Assembly: GCF_024139115.2 (NCBI RefSeq)
Contig: NC_085139.1
Location: 144,076,652 to 144,140,651, forward strand
DNA length: 64,000 nucleotides
Direction of reading: 5' to 3'
Origin: Armigeres subalbatus
Taxonomy: Eukaryota; Arthropoda; Insecta; Diptera; Culicidae
The stretch's first letter is position 1; each line of letters opens with the position of its first letter. Positions 1 to 10,300 of the stretch are shown piece by piece. The notes beneath the pieces are model-generated. The model had not been told where the DNA came from and ran no database searches. It saw only the letters and a list, made by a program, of their open reading frames with translations. The translations under genes and the position numbers were made by a program.

Positions 1-600
1 ACTTATCTTTAACCGATTTGCTCGCAACAAGTTGCATTCGCTGCAGAATCCTGTCCCATTGTTTCCTGTTTGAAATTGGCTAGATCGGACTATGGGATCG
101 AAAGTTATGGCCAAAATACAAATTAATACGTAAAAATCGCGTAAAAAATGTCACTCATTTTTCGGGCACTTATCCTTAACCGATTTGCTCGCAACAAGTT
201 GCATTCGCTGCAGAATCTTGTCTCATTGTTTCCTATTGAAAATTGGCCAGGTCGGACTATGGGATCGGAAGTTATGGTCAAACTACCTTTTTTAATGGAA
301 AAATCACAAAAAATGTCACCTATTTTCGGACACTTAACCTTGATCAATTTACACGCAACAAGTTGCATTCGACGCAGATTCCTGCCCCATTGTTTCCTAT
401 AGAAAATTGGCCAGCTATGGCTAAAATGCAAACTTTTACGAAAAAATCGCGAATGTCACTCATTTTTCAGGCACTTATCCTCAACCGATTTGCTCGCAAC
501 AAGTTGCATTCGACGTATAATCCTCTCAATGTGTCCTTTTGAACATTAGTTAGACCGAAATATGGGATCGGAAGTTATGGCCCAAACACCATTTTTGCCT
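1..600. repeat. Tandem ~165-bp repeat, about 3.6 copies
   Basis: The landmark CTCGCAACAAGTTGCATTCG recurs at about 21, 188, 352 and 493, giving spacings of 167, 164 and 141 (the last unit is shortened). Each unit also contains 'GGATCGGAAGTTATGGCC' and a 'GTCACTCATTTTTC' segment. A diverged copy occurs at 1195-1330 and another, reversed, at about 34205-34260, so the unit belongs to a dispersed transposon family that has locally expanded. Open frames here are by-products of the repeat. Confidence 0.85.
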
Positions 601-1069
601 TTTGTCTACAAAGTATACGAAAAGGCTATACCGTGCAAATTCATAATTCGGACACTTAAGGACTTTTTTAGACAAATTAAGAATTTAATCACAAGCTACT
701 AACAATGTCCATCCAAGTACAGTTTAATCCGAAAGGCAAGAGCCAAAGCATTCGATTCTCAAGTTAATATTCGTTCGTCGCAGTCTATAAAATGCACTAA
801 AACTAGAATTCTTCGACTACTTTTAGAACCAAACTTCGGACACACGCACGCACTGTTTCATATTTCGGACACGTTGGACAGCTAATTTCCACATAATATT
901 AAATGCAAATGTTTATTTTTCTCGTTAATTTATTCTGTTTGCCTTTCAAATAAACAATTGCTTCAAAACGATATGGCTAACTGTGCCCCAAATATTACAA
1001 AATTACTTCCAAACATGTATCCTTCCGGACGAGAAGGTTGAAACATTTCTGTGAAATATTTCAAAAAAT

Positions 1070-1650
1070 CTTCCATGAAAATGGAGACCCGTAGTGTTAT
1101 ATACCAATCGACTCAGCTCGACGAACTGAGAGGATGTCTCTGTGGGTGTATGTATGTGTGTGCAGTGCGCGCACCAAAAGTGCGAAAAGTTTAGCTCACT
1201 TGGTACTTATCCTACAGATTTACTTGCAACAAATTCCATTCGACGCGGGATCCTGTCGTATTGTTTTCTATTGAAAATTTGGAAGATCGGACTATGGGCA
1301 CAAAAAATATGGCCAAAATGCTTTATGTTATAAAAAACATCCAAATGTGATATCCTTGAAATATATAACTGGGTAAAATAAAACAGGGGTATGTACATCA
1401 AACAGATTGGAAAAGGAAAAAAAAATGTAGAAATTCTTATTAGCATATTGTAGATCAAGTTGAAAACCGAAACGAGATCTCGCGATTTCAACTGGATCTA
1501 CAATATCTTTGCTTAAAATAATCCAATTTTCATATAACGGACAAAGAAGTTTTTCTTTTTTACTCCTAGCTACTAGCTCATCTACTTTCAAGCAAACACA
1601 TTTTACGAAGGTCGAGAAAGGCACCATCACCGCTAGGTGGATTAATCTGG
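1070..1650 (-). mobile_element. Degenerate copy of the GCCTTTCTCG-ended element
   Basis: Read on the minus strand, this stretch parallels the better preserved copy at 34068-34443. It has the terminal motif CGAGAAAGGC near 1614 followed by 'CACCGCTAGGTGGATTAAT', the internal 'TATACCAATCGACTCAGCT' segment near 1100, and one 165-bp-type unit (1195-1330). The copy is old and has no clear second terminus; the tandem block at 1-600 may be part of it. From 600 to 1070 I see only AT-rich unique sequence with no gene. Confidence 0.5.
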
Positions 1651-2552
1651 GTTTTTATTCATAAATCCAATCAATAATTTATATTCTACTCGTATATCTA
1701 ACTCTATACAAACCTTAATTGATCACGCGTTCACCGATATGTCTGAATATGAGTATGGTATACATATGATGGATTCCGAACCTAATATTTCTGATCACAG
1801 AACTCTGATAGTAACTGTGAACTGCAATGCACGAAAATTTCAAAAAATTCAATTTAAGACTGTAACTGCGTACAATAGAATAACTGCTGAATCTTTGGCT
1901 CTAAATAACATTATTACATTCGACGAGCTTATGCATACAATTAGTTCTCAAATTGAACAAAACACTCGAAAAATATATTTGTCAAAAAAGAAATACGCCA
2001 GAAAACCTTATATAACAAATGAAATTTTATCGATGATTGAAGTAAGAAATATGTTGGATCAAAATTCTCGAAGAAATCCAAGATTACCTCCCGAGTACGT
2101 TCAATATAGAAATAGACTCAATAATCACATTAAATGGGCTAAAAAAAAACTACTATAACAATAAAATATCGGAACACTCTCAGAATCCTGAAAAGTTTTG
2201 GAATACACTGAACGAAATAGTGCATAACAGTTCAAACCAGCAGTTTTATAATTATGTTATTGATTGTTCAACGGGTCGTGTCACCGATGAACAAGAACTT
2301 TGCAAAATGTTTAATGATTATTTCATAAACAGTGTAGACACAATAATATTACAAAGATCAAATATTGTTAGTCCTGTTGTAATAGGTGCACAATTATTTG
2401 ATTTTTCAACTGTATCAGAGAATGATGTTCTGCATGCTTTGGATAATATTAATGCGAGTACTTCCACCGGATTGGATGGAATTCCGAAAAAAATCCTTAG
2501 AAATTTTAAGCATATGCTTGCTCCTAAATATACAGAAATGTTTAATAATTGA
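1651..2552 (+). pseudogene. Endonuclease C-terminus and linker of LINE A
   Basis: The frame from 1651 reads STRISNSIQTLIDHAFTD and then, near 1790, NISDHRTL. This is the end of an APE endonuclease with the conserved SDH. A basic linker follows (KKKYARKPYITNEI) up to the stop at 2158. A shifted frame at 2220-2552 gives the segment before RT, ending STGLDGIPKKILR. One frameshift near 2155 separates the two parts. The first half of the endonuclease is missing. Confidence 0.75.
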
Positions 2553-3877
2553 TACTTCAGTGTGAGTTTCCTTGCTCACTAAAAACTGCTAAAGTCATTC
2601 CAGTATATAAAACTGGTAATAAGTCTAATATGTGCAATTATAGGCCGATATCAATATTGAACTCAGCATCTAAACCATTTGAGCGGTTATTGAATAATTA
2701 AATCTGCGAGTTTCTTGAACGCAACAGTGTTTTACATGAAAATCAATTTGGTTTCATTCAGAAATCAAACACATTAACATCCTCTATAAACTTTGTCTCT
2801 AAGATAGTAGATGGGCTAGATAAATCGAAAAAAGTATCCGCCATGTTCATAGATCTCAGAAAAGCCTTCGATTGTGTTGATCATACACTTTTAATAAAAA
2901 AAAATATCAGAGATCGGATTTTCATATCCGGCACTAAATTTAATAAGAAGTTATCTAACTGATAGAGTGCAAATAGTTCAAGTGAATGTAGTACAAAAGG
3001 ACAACCGAAAATAATTAAATACCGGGTTCCCCAAGGCTCTATATTGGGTCCACTTCTATGTATAGTATTTATCAACGATATATTTTCATTGCCATTAAAA
3101 GGATAGCTTCAATTATACACAGATGATGCCGCCTTGTATGCAGAAGATGAGATAACGTTGTCAAATAACGTGAAGCATGATATAAACCTTATTGAGCAAT
3201 GGTGTGCTGAAAACTTTTTAGCTTTGAATCTTGAAAAAACTTTGGTGATGGCGTTTAGTTTAAGAGGCCAGCCTTCGAGTCTAAGAATTTCGTGTGGAAG
3301 CAAATGCTTGAAACAAGTTGAATATACTCGATTTCTTGGTCTAATAATTGACTTCAACCTCAAATTGATATACCACGTAAAACACGTAGAAACCAAGCTT
3401 AAAACTATGGCATTTGCATTTAAAAAATTACGACCAATAGTTACGGAAGATACAGCATGGAAATTGTATTTTGCATTCGTGCATCCTCACTTAATGTATA
3501 TGAATTGCATTTGGAGTAGTGCAAATAATACGAATTTACTCAAGCTATCGCGATTGCAGAATGGTATTATAAAAACCATCAAAAAATTACCTAGATTAAC
3601 CAGCTCTTCTGATCTGTTCAATGAAAGAGTTTTAGATCTGCATAATTTAAGTAGGTTTGAGGTTTTGATTTATATGTATAAAGTACAACATGGCCTGATA
3701 AAATGTAATATACCTCTTATACTCTATACTGTTCATTCACAACGTACTAGACAGCAAAATCATATCTACCAAGTTTTATCACGAACCACTATGGCGCAGA
3801 ACAGTATATTTCAAAGAGGAGTAAGGTTTTTCAACAATCTTCCTGTTGATATAAAAAACTGCAAGAACCCTAGATAA
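2553..3877 (+). pseudogene. Reverse transcriptase remnant of LINE A
   Basis: Across frames I can read AKVIPVYKTGNK, NYRPISILN (2640), ENQFGF (about 2740), FIDLRKAFDCVDH (about 2848), VPQGSILGPLL (about 3026) and YTDDAALYAED (about 3116). A continuous 247-residue frame for the RT thumb and C-terminus follows at 3134-3877. In-frame stops occur at about 2550, 2700 and 3104. The YTDD core keeps both metal-binding aspartates, but the protein cannot be made intact. Confidence 0.8.
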
Positions 3878-4385
3878 TTTTAAGGACAAGTTACGTTCAT
3901 TTCTGAGCAATTAGTACCAATTCAACAATAAAACACTCATCACGATTGCGAAACCACACTGTACATAGATAGTGTGTCTAGCGTGAATTATTGTTTCCAC
4001 TGAAAAACCCTTAGCCTCACAGTGCTGGCTCCCTACGACTATCAAAAGTAACGCGACTGTAGGCGCGGGATCTGCTACCAAGATCATTAACCTATTCATC
4101 TGGACTCGTAGGGTTGGGAAGTCCCCGACGTACAATCTGTACGGTTGGGTAAATGGCTTCCTTTTCGGCACTTTAAAGATGTCCATCATGTTTTTTTGCT
4201 ACAAATTTTGAACCAACAACATTAGAATAGATACATTACATTAAACATTACAAATCACAATCATTGAAATAATTAGTAGGTATACACATATACACTGTCT
4301 GAATTACACTTTAAGGCGACTGTACACAGTTTTCATTAACTTCTTCAGTAGCAATAAAAGTTAAATAAAATAAAATAAAAATATT

Positions 4386-4509
4386 AACTCTGTCAAACGC
4401 CTTACTGAAATCTGTATATAAAGCTTAAACATAATTTCCTCTGTCTAAAGCGTTTATCGAAAGTTAGTTGATGACCTTCCATTATCAAAACCTTGCTAGT
4501 TACGGGTAA
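4386..4509 (-). pseudogene. LINE B fragment, RT core, left of the TTAA insertion
   Basis: The minus strand reads ...QGFDNGRSSTN... and, near 4393-4428, ALYTDFSKAFDRV, the FxxxKAFD signature of reverse transcriptase motif A. One in-frame stop precedes QGF. Deleting the 4.4-kb insertion and one TTAA makes this frame continuous with the fragment at 8930-9020 (TQVKGLITRN then QGF), so both are halves of one RT gene. To the left B ends abruptly at the tail of LINE A. Confidence 0.85.
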
Positions 4510-4859
4510 TTAACCCTTATGCGGCCGACGGGGTACCCGTGTTCCTTTTTGAAATTCAAATGGTGATATTTCAATGAATTTTCATAGCTGAAAGCTGAAA
4601 CTCGGTGACATCTAAGAACTCCATAAAATGTAGCATCTGTGAGAAAATCACGTTGATACAGTGAGGAGGGACGTGGGGAGGGGCATCTGATTTTTTTTAC
4701 CACGTGGATGGCCGACAGGGTACCCGTGTTCCCATAAATTGATATTTTCATAACTTTAACAATTTTCAACCGATTTAGATAATTTTGACAGTTTTGGAAA
4801 CAGAAACTCATATACTTTTTGCCCATTGTCAAGGATTACAGCTTTTGTTCATGGTTATA

Positions 4860-5160
4860 CAAGAAATCTTTGAAGTAAGGCTTAAGAGTCTACACACGTA
4901 ACTGAAGGATTATCAACCAGTTTCAAATATATTACATGCTCATTGCGCTTCTTAGAATAGTCGGTGTTCACAGTATATATTCTGGGTCTCCAAAACCCCT
5001 TGGAGTAAGGCCTAAGTCATCCAAAAAATCCCTGGAATAAGATCTTATGGTCTGCTAACGTAACCAAAGGTATATCGTGCAAATTCAAAAACGGTACATG
5101 CTCTTTATGGTGCTTAGCATATAATGCTTTCACAGTATATGTTCCGGGTCATCCAATGAC
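4860..5160 (-). repeat. Inverted copies of the 131-bp unit, left arm of the TTAA element
   Basis: About two diverged units lie in reverse orientation relative to the array at 7550-8770. Shared landmarks include 'GTAAGGCTTAAG' with 'TACATGCTC' and 'CACAGTATAT'. They extend the element's inverted ends to several hundred bp, so the element can fold back on itself. Confidence 0.75.
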
Positions 5161-5164
5161 CTTT

Positions 5165-5871
5165 TCTTAAAACATGTTTGCATTCCAAGTAGTTCTTGTT
5201 GCTGTCATTGATTCCAGGTAGTCTACGAACTCCATACAGTCAAGGTCTTCGGATCAATCTCCGTAATGGAGGCAGTTAACGAAGAATAAACAAGTTGCAT
5301 GACCCCTTCTTGGTATATATTTGTATTATAAGTAGTTCTTGTTGTTGTCGTGGGCTCCAGGTAGTCTACGAACTCCATAGAGTCAAGATCTGTGGATCAA
5401 CCTCAGTAACGGAGGCAGTTATTGAAGAATAAACAAGTTGTGTGACCCCTTCTTGGTATTTGTTTGTATTCCAAGTAATTCTTGTTGTTGTCATTGGTTC
5501 CAGGTAGTTTACGAACTCCATAAATTCAAGGTATGTGGATCAACCTCCGTAATGGAGGCAGTTAATGAAGAATAAACATGTTGCGTGACCCCTTCTTGAT
5601 ATATATCTGTTTTTCATGTAGTTCTTGTTGTTGTCGTGAGTTCCAGGTAGTCTACGAACTCCATACAATCAAGATCTTCGGATTAATCTCCGTAATGGAG
5701 GCAGTTATCGAAGAATAAACAAGTAGCGTGACCCTTTCGTGGTATATGTTTGTATTCCAAGTAGTTCTTGTTGTTGTCGAGGGCTCCAGGTAGTCTACGA
5801 ACTCCATAGAGTCAAGGTCGGTGGATCAACCTCCATAACGGATGCAATTATTGAAGAATAACTGGGAAGGA
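5165..5871. repeat. 143-bp tandem repeat, about 5 copies
   Basis: The landmark AGTTCTTGTTG occurs at about 5191, 5334, 5477, 5620 and 5763, exactly 143 bp apart. Each unit contains 'CTACGAACTCCATA', 'CTCCGTAATGGAGGCAGTTA' and 'GAAGAATAAACAAG'. Further partial units occur at 6335-6445 and, more diverged, at 6890-7120. Confidence 0.95.
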
Positions 5872-6334
5872 CGGAAGGTAGATGTTTTCTTCCAATACCT
5901 TTTCCGAACTTAATCTATCACATGTTGTGCATACGCATAATCGAGTTTCAGACATAGTAATTAATTTCCACTCCACGTGGCTCAATACCCGGAGCATAGG
6001 AAATTAACTTTGAATGTACTGAACTCGAAAGGCGATCTCTCTTCGCTTATGTGGTCGGGTTGGGATCTGACGCCCAGTGGCACAATCTCACACAACCCTA
6101 CTTCATCGAGCGTCGTTGGTGATGAAGCAAGTGTGTAGGAGCCAGATAATACTAAATACTCATCCTTCGTGGTTGACATTGTACAAAAATATATATGAGA
6201 GAGTTAGTTCTGAGAATGTATTGCGAGAGTTCGGTTACATGCCCGGTGCTGTGAATTAGGCGGAGAACGACGGAGGTCCTCCGTAGCTTAGTAGGGAAAC
6301 ATCTGTCTAGTTTACTGGATCAAACCCCACCGAA
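5872..6334. other. Unidentified 460-bp insertion within the 143-bp array
   Basis: The 143-bp unit stops in mid-unit at about 5871 and resumes at about 6335 in the next unit's 'GATCAATCTCCGTAATGGAG' segment. The intervening sequence has no homology to the array. Short open frames on both strands (about 60-65 codons) look like chance. Near 6285-6325 'CGTAGCTTAGTAGGGAAACA' followed by 'GATCAAACCCCACC' vaguely resembles pol-III A and B boxes, but is too weak to call. Confidence 0.5.
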
Positions 6335-6449
6335 GTTCTGTAGATCAATCTCCGTAATGGAGGCAGTTATCGAAGAATAAACAAGTTTTGTGACCCCATC
6401 TTGGTATATGTTTGTATTTTAAGTAGTTATTTTCATTGTCGTGGGCTCC

Positions 6450-6580
6450 GTAATGAAGGCAAGGCAAAATACGTGAATGGAATCCGTATTTTTTTGTCGA
6501 AATTGGGTCGAAAACGTGATAAAATCGGGTTAGGCAAAATCAGGGGTAGACAAAATCTGGGAGTGACAAAATCGGATCAA
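6450..6580 (-). mobile_element. Fragment of the CCCGATTTTGTCAC MITE family
   Basis: Repeated 'GACAAAATCGG' and 'GTGATAAAATCGGG' motifs match, in reverse, the left end of the complete MITE at 62031-62427 (alternating CCGATTTTGTCAC and TCACGTTTTCGACCCGAT). Neither terminus is clear here. Confidence 0.65.
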
Positions 6581-6612
6581 CCTCATCTGAGTGAATGTAC
6601 GCATTCCTAGTA

Positions 6613-6879
6613 CAGTAGCCGTTTGATAACTGCAAAATGTTTACTTTTCTGTTATCGCATGCCGTTCGATAACTGCAACGCACTCTAGACGTCAAACGGT
6701 TGTCAATCGACGTCAGATGCAATAAAAGTGCATCTAAATGTGCAGCGCAATGCAGCTGTCATTGAGTCTGACATCAATTTGAAGTTTAGCGGTCCGATAA
6801 CTGTAAAACTATTGCAACTATCGAATTGCAGTTAAAAAGCATTGCAGTTTAATGACTTGCAGTTATCGAACGTCTGCTG
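6613..6879. mobile_element. TA-flanked MITE, 267 bp, CAG...CTG ends
   Basis: Terminal inverted repeats pair CAGTAGCCGTTTGATAACTG at 6613 with the inverse of CAGTTATCGAACGTCTGCTG ending 6879, and lie between TA dinucleotides (6611-6612, 6880-6881). This is the TA target and CAG terminus of Tc1/mariner/pogo-type elements. Internal copies of the 'CCGATAACTG' motif occur near 6790. It has no coding capacity and is nested in the TTAA element. Confidence 0.85.
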
Positions 6880-7304
6880 TAGTTTTTGTTTTTGCTATGG
6901 TACTAGGTAGTCTGTGAGCTCCATATAGGAATGATCTGCAGATCAACCCACGAACGGAAGGTTATTTGTATATGTTTGCATTTCAAGTAGTTCAAGTTGT
7001 TGGCATTAGCTCTGGGCAGTTATTGAAGAATAAACAAGATGTAAAACCTCATCTTGATATATTAGCATTCCAAGTAGTTATTGTTGTCTTGTTGTTGTTT
7101 GTTCCAGGTAGTATAAAAACTTCATTCATATCACTAATATGAAGTTGTCTATTCTTTGGAAATGCAAAATGTAAATAAATTGGAACGATACAACTTCACG
7201 CCGAGAACGTGAGGGAAAAAACGGACTAATATCGCAAAGATCATGTACCATCTTTAAATTAGATTAAGGACACTCCTCACGGAATCCAAGTTTCAAAATG
7301 CTCG

Positions 7305-7448
7305 CGTTTTCGGGGGCACACCAATCGATACGGAGGCGGCGCACAATTGTCATTTTTGTTGATTTAGCTTTGCTGCGTTGCAGCATGTGTGATATAATAA
7401 AAATAACAGTTGTGCGTTGCTTCTGTATCGAGTGGTGTGCCACCGAAA
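7305..7448. repeat. Imperfect 140-bp palindrome within the TTAA element
   Basis: The left arm (7305-7375, with GGCACACCAATCGATACGG) and right arm (7377-7448, with TCGAGTGGTGTGCC) are inverted copies with perhaps 20 mismatches, centred near 7376. The two opposing open frames here (78 and 61 codons) are mirror images caused by the palindrome, so they are not genes. Confidence 0.8.
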
Positions 7449-7549
7449 ACTTAGAAGTCTTACTCCATAAATTTATAGGATGACCATTAGTATATGCCAT
7501 GAACGCATTTTATTCATGGGCCCCAAAGGCATGTACCAAATTTAAAACA

Positions 7550-8770
7550 GGCTGATATATCTCTGGTCTAGATCCTAATGCCTTACTTCAGGGTTTTCTT
7601 GGATGACCATGAACATTTGAAATGGATGCATTCTATTCTACGTACCATAAAAGGCATGTATAACTATTCAAATAGGCCGAAAGAGCTCTGGTTACGCGTG
7701 AAGTTCCCGAGGATTGTTCAAGTGTTCTCTTGGATACCCATGAACATATGCAATGAAAGTGGTATATTCTATGTACCACAAAGGGCATATGTCACTTTTG
7801 AAACAATCTGAAAGGTATCTGGTTACGTGTGAAGATCCTGAGGCCTATTCCAGCATTTTCTTGGAACATCATAAACATACGCAATGAACGTATTCTATTC
7901 TATGTACCACAAAGGGCATGTACCACTTTTGAAACAAGCTAAAAGATATCTGGGTACCCATGCAGATTTAAAGGCCTATTCCAGGGTTTTCTTGGATGAC
8001 CATGAACCTATGCAATGGACGCAATCTATTCTATGTACCACAAAGGGCATGTAACACTTTTGAAAAAATCTGAAAGATCTTTGGTTACGCGTATAGATCT
8101 TAAGGCCTTTTCCAGGGTTTTCTTGGATGACCATGAACATATGCAATAAAGGCGTTCTATTCTATGTACCACAAAGGGCATGTACCAGTTTTGAAACAAT
8201 CTAAAAGATCTTTGGTTACGCGTGTAGACCTGAAGGCCTTTTCCAGGGTTTTCTTGGATGACCATGAACATATGCAATGAAGGCGCCAGAAGACTTATCC
8301 GAGAGATTTCTTCGATAGCGCAGAACATATGTAGTGATCACATTTGATTTCAAGATGCCCAAAGAGCATGTACCACTTTTGGGACACGTCCTTAGACCCA
8401 TGGTTACGAGTGTAGACCTTAAGGACTTACTCCAGAGATTTCTTGGATGACTCGGAACATATAATGTGAACGCATTCTATGCTAAGTACCACAAAGAGCA
8501 TGTACCGTATTTGAATATGCATAATAGGCCTTTGGTTACGCGAGTAGATCTTTAGGCTTTACTCCAGAGATTTCTCGGATGACTAAGACCTCATTTCAGG
8601 AATTTTTGCATTACCCGAAGCATATACTGTGAACACCTTCAATTCTAAGAAGCGCAAAGAGCTTGTAGCATATTTGAAACTGGTTGAATGGCCTTTGGTT
8701 ACGCGTGTAGACTCTTAAGCCTTACTTCAAAGATTTCTTGTATAACCATGGGCATAAGCTGTAAACCTTG
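7550..8770 (+). repeat. 131-bp tandem repeat, about 9 copies
   Basis: The landmark TTCTTGGAT(GACC) appears at about 7600, 7731, 7862, 7993, 8124 and 8255, 131 bp apart. After a shortened unit it continues at about 8444, 8576 and 8739 with 131-133 bp spacing. Units contain 'GGTTACGCGTGTAGA', 'GTACCACAAAGGGCATGTA' and 'ACATATGCAATG'. Two related diverged units lie far away at 37430-37750. Confidence 0.95.
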
Positions 8771-8929
8771 ACAATGAGCAAAAAGTATATGAGTTTCTGT
8801 TTCCAAAACTGTCAAAATTATCCAAATCGGTTGAAAATTGTTGAAGTTATGATAATATCAATTTATGGGAACACGGGTACCCTGTCGGCCATCCACGTGT
8901 GTTTTTTTTGTTGGCCGCATAAGGGTTAA

Positions 8930-10300
8930 GCCTTTAACTTGTGTGAAGATTTTATTGTTAATAATGGATTCAAACAATTCAGGAATGCAAGACAATATAG
9001 CGATGCCACGGTAATTTTTAATGTCAGATTTTTTGCAACTTTTAAAAATTGGTATCAGAAACGATTGTTTCCAAATAGTAGGAAGCGTATTGTGTTTCAG
9101 AAATTACCAAAATAAAGGTTTAAAAAACTCATTTGGAAGCGATTTAAACAGTATAGGTGGTAAGCGGTCAGGGCCAGCACCCTTCGAAGAGTCTAAAGAT
9201 TTAATGGCATGTATGACTTCGTTTGGAGATATGTTATTGACTGGGACATCATTTGCTAACTCAGGAAGGTAAGAGAAATAAGAGTAATCACGGTAACAGT
9301 CATCATGTGTTGTGTAAACGTCTAGAAAAAAATCAGCAAATAAGTTACTGACTTCAAATGAATTATTCCCAATCTTTTTGTCAATTTGCATTTTTGCTGG
9401 AAAACTACTGAATTTTTGTTTATCTCGAATACAGCTGAAAAAGGATTTTGGGTCTGATTTAATATTGCGCTCAATCCTATTAGTGTTTCGTGTTAACACT
9501 TCGGGGGAAGATGACTCAATCACGAAGAAATCATTAGTCATATTAGTAAAAAGTAAGTCTAGGTAACAATTGTTATGATTTCTGCAATGATTCACTTGAT
9601 GCAATCCAATGTATATAGCTAGCTGATGTCATTTAAAAATTGTAGAAAATCTCAATCATATAGATAATATTCACATATCAAAAAAGTGGTGATATTTCGT
9701 TGCTGGAAGCTCTTTGAGAACAGCGCACCACGCGTCAGCGAATCAGCATTCTAGTATGGATAGTGCGTGGAGACGCGTAATACATTGTAATTTAGTCCGC
9801 CTAGGGCGTTTGCCTCGCCAAAATGTTGGATGTTTCATCAAAATGTGGAAAATTTCGGTTTTTACAACCTTCCCATCTTTTATTATGACACTTTTTTTTG
9901 CCTATCCTACATAATTTTAGGTCAGGCTTCGTTACGGCCATTCCAAATAGTGTGAATATGATGGAAAACCCAAAAGGCATTTTGCCCCGGGTGGGGGAGG
10001 GGGCATTTTGGGGTCTCTTCTTCTATCGATTTCCAAATACAACTTCATCATTCACGCTACAATCCCAATTAGTCTCAGTTCCTAAAATAAAGTTATAATC
10101 ACAAGATGCTACCTGTTTGTTAAGTTCATCAATTTTACAGGCACTCTTCATCTTGTTGAAATTTTGACAATAAATCGTTAAAATGAAAAACTTCTTTATT
10201 TGAACCTAATGCATCAATATCTTGTTGCTCAGAATCTTGCGTCTCTAGTAAAGAAAATTAGCATTATCTACATTCGACGAAGCTATATGGTTTGTCTGAG
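8930..10300 (-). mobile_element. Non-LTR retrotransposon B (right part: APE endonuclease to early RT)
   Basis: The minus strand carries, from about 10180 to 10040, a decayed endonuclease segment (KACKIDELNKQVASCDYNFILG, then TETNWDCSVND). Near 9604-9520 it gives QVNHCRNHNNCYLDLLFTN, the end of the endonuclease. The 9104-9604 frame (linker plus KGAGPDRLPPILFK) follows, then NYRGIAILSCIPELFESII at about 9015-8945. Between 9610 and 10040 the sequence is unrecognisable or rearranged and holds no gene. Jockey/CR1-like by motif; decayed, and interrupted by the TTAA element immediately to its left. Confidence 0.75.
9104..9604 (-). pseudogene. LINE B linker and RT N-terminus, 166-codon open stretch
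   Basis: The frame joins the tail of an endonuclease (YLDLLFTNMTNDFFVIES) to a linker (NRIERNIKSDPKSFFSCIRD), a segment (FEVSNLFADFFLDVY) that normally precedes RT, and RT motif 1 (DSSKGAGPDRLPPILFK). The SDH end of the endonuclease is absent between VIESSSPEVL and TRNTNRIE, pointing to an internal deletion. It is a remnant, not a functional gene. Confidence 0.8.

Larger units (their letters stand above)
1651..4384 (+). mobile_element. Non-LTR retrotransposon A (APE-RT LINE, 5' truncated, decayed)
   Basis: A plus-strand LINE starts inside the endonuclease domain and runs through reverse transcriptase to a 3' tail of TAAAA-type repeats at about 4355-4384. The protein is broken into several frames by stops and frameshifts. 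The motifs suggest the CR1/Jockey group: SDH at the endonuclease end, a PxxxK-YRPIS segment, FxDLxKAFD, PQGS and YTDD. The 3' UTR from about 3880 to 4350 is non-coding. The minus-strand LINE fragment at 4386 abuts its tail, so A probably inserted next to or into element B. Clade assignment is tentative. Confidence 0.8.
4514..8925. mobile_element. TTAA-flanked 4.4-kb piggyBac-like non-autonomous element filled with satellite arrays
   Basis: Both flanks are TTAA (4510-4513, 8926-8929). The termini are CCCTTATGCGGCC at 4514 and its exact inverse GGCCGCATAAGGG ending at 8925. Removing the element plus one TTAA restores the interrupted LINE B reading frame, so the boundaries are firm. About 160 bp at the right end is inverted relative to 4690-4860 (shared GGCCGACAGGGTACCCGTGT and the adjoining ~130 bp). 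No transposase frame exists inside. Target site and CCC/GGG ends are those of the piggyBac superfamily; the assignment is by ends only. Confidence 0.85.

Noticed and set aside
3911..4189. 92-codon minus-strand frame
   Set aside because: Lies in the 3' UTR of LINE A and has no motif.
5165..5871. Possible repeat-spacer or rDNA spacer array
   Set aside because: Entire 143-bp units are homologous; no rRNA sequence is present.
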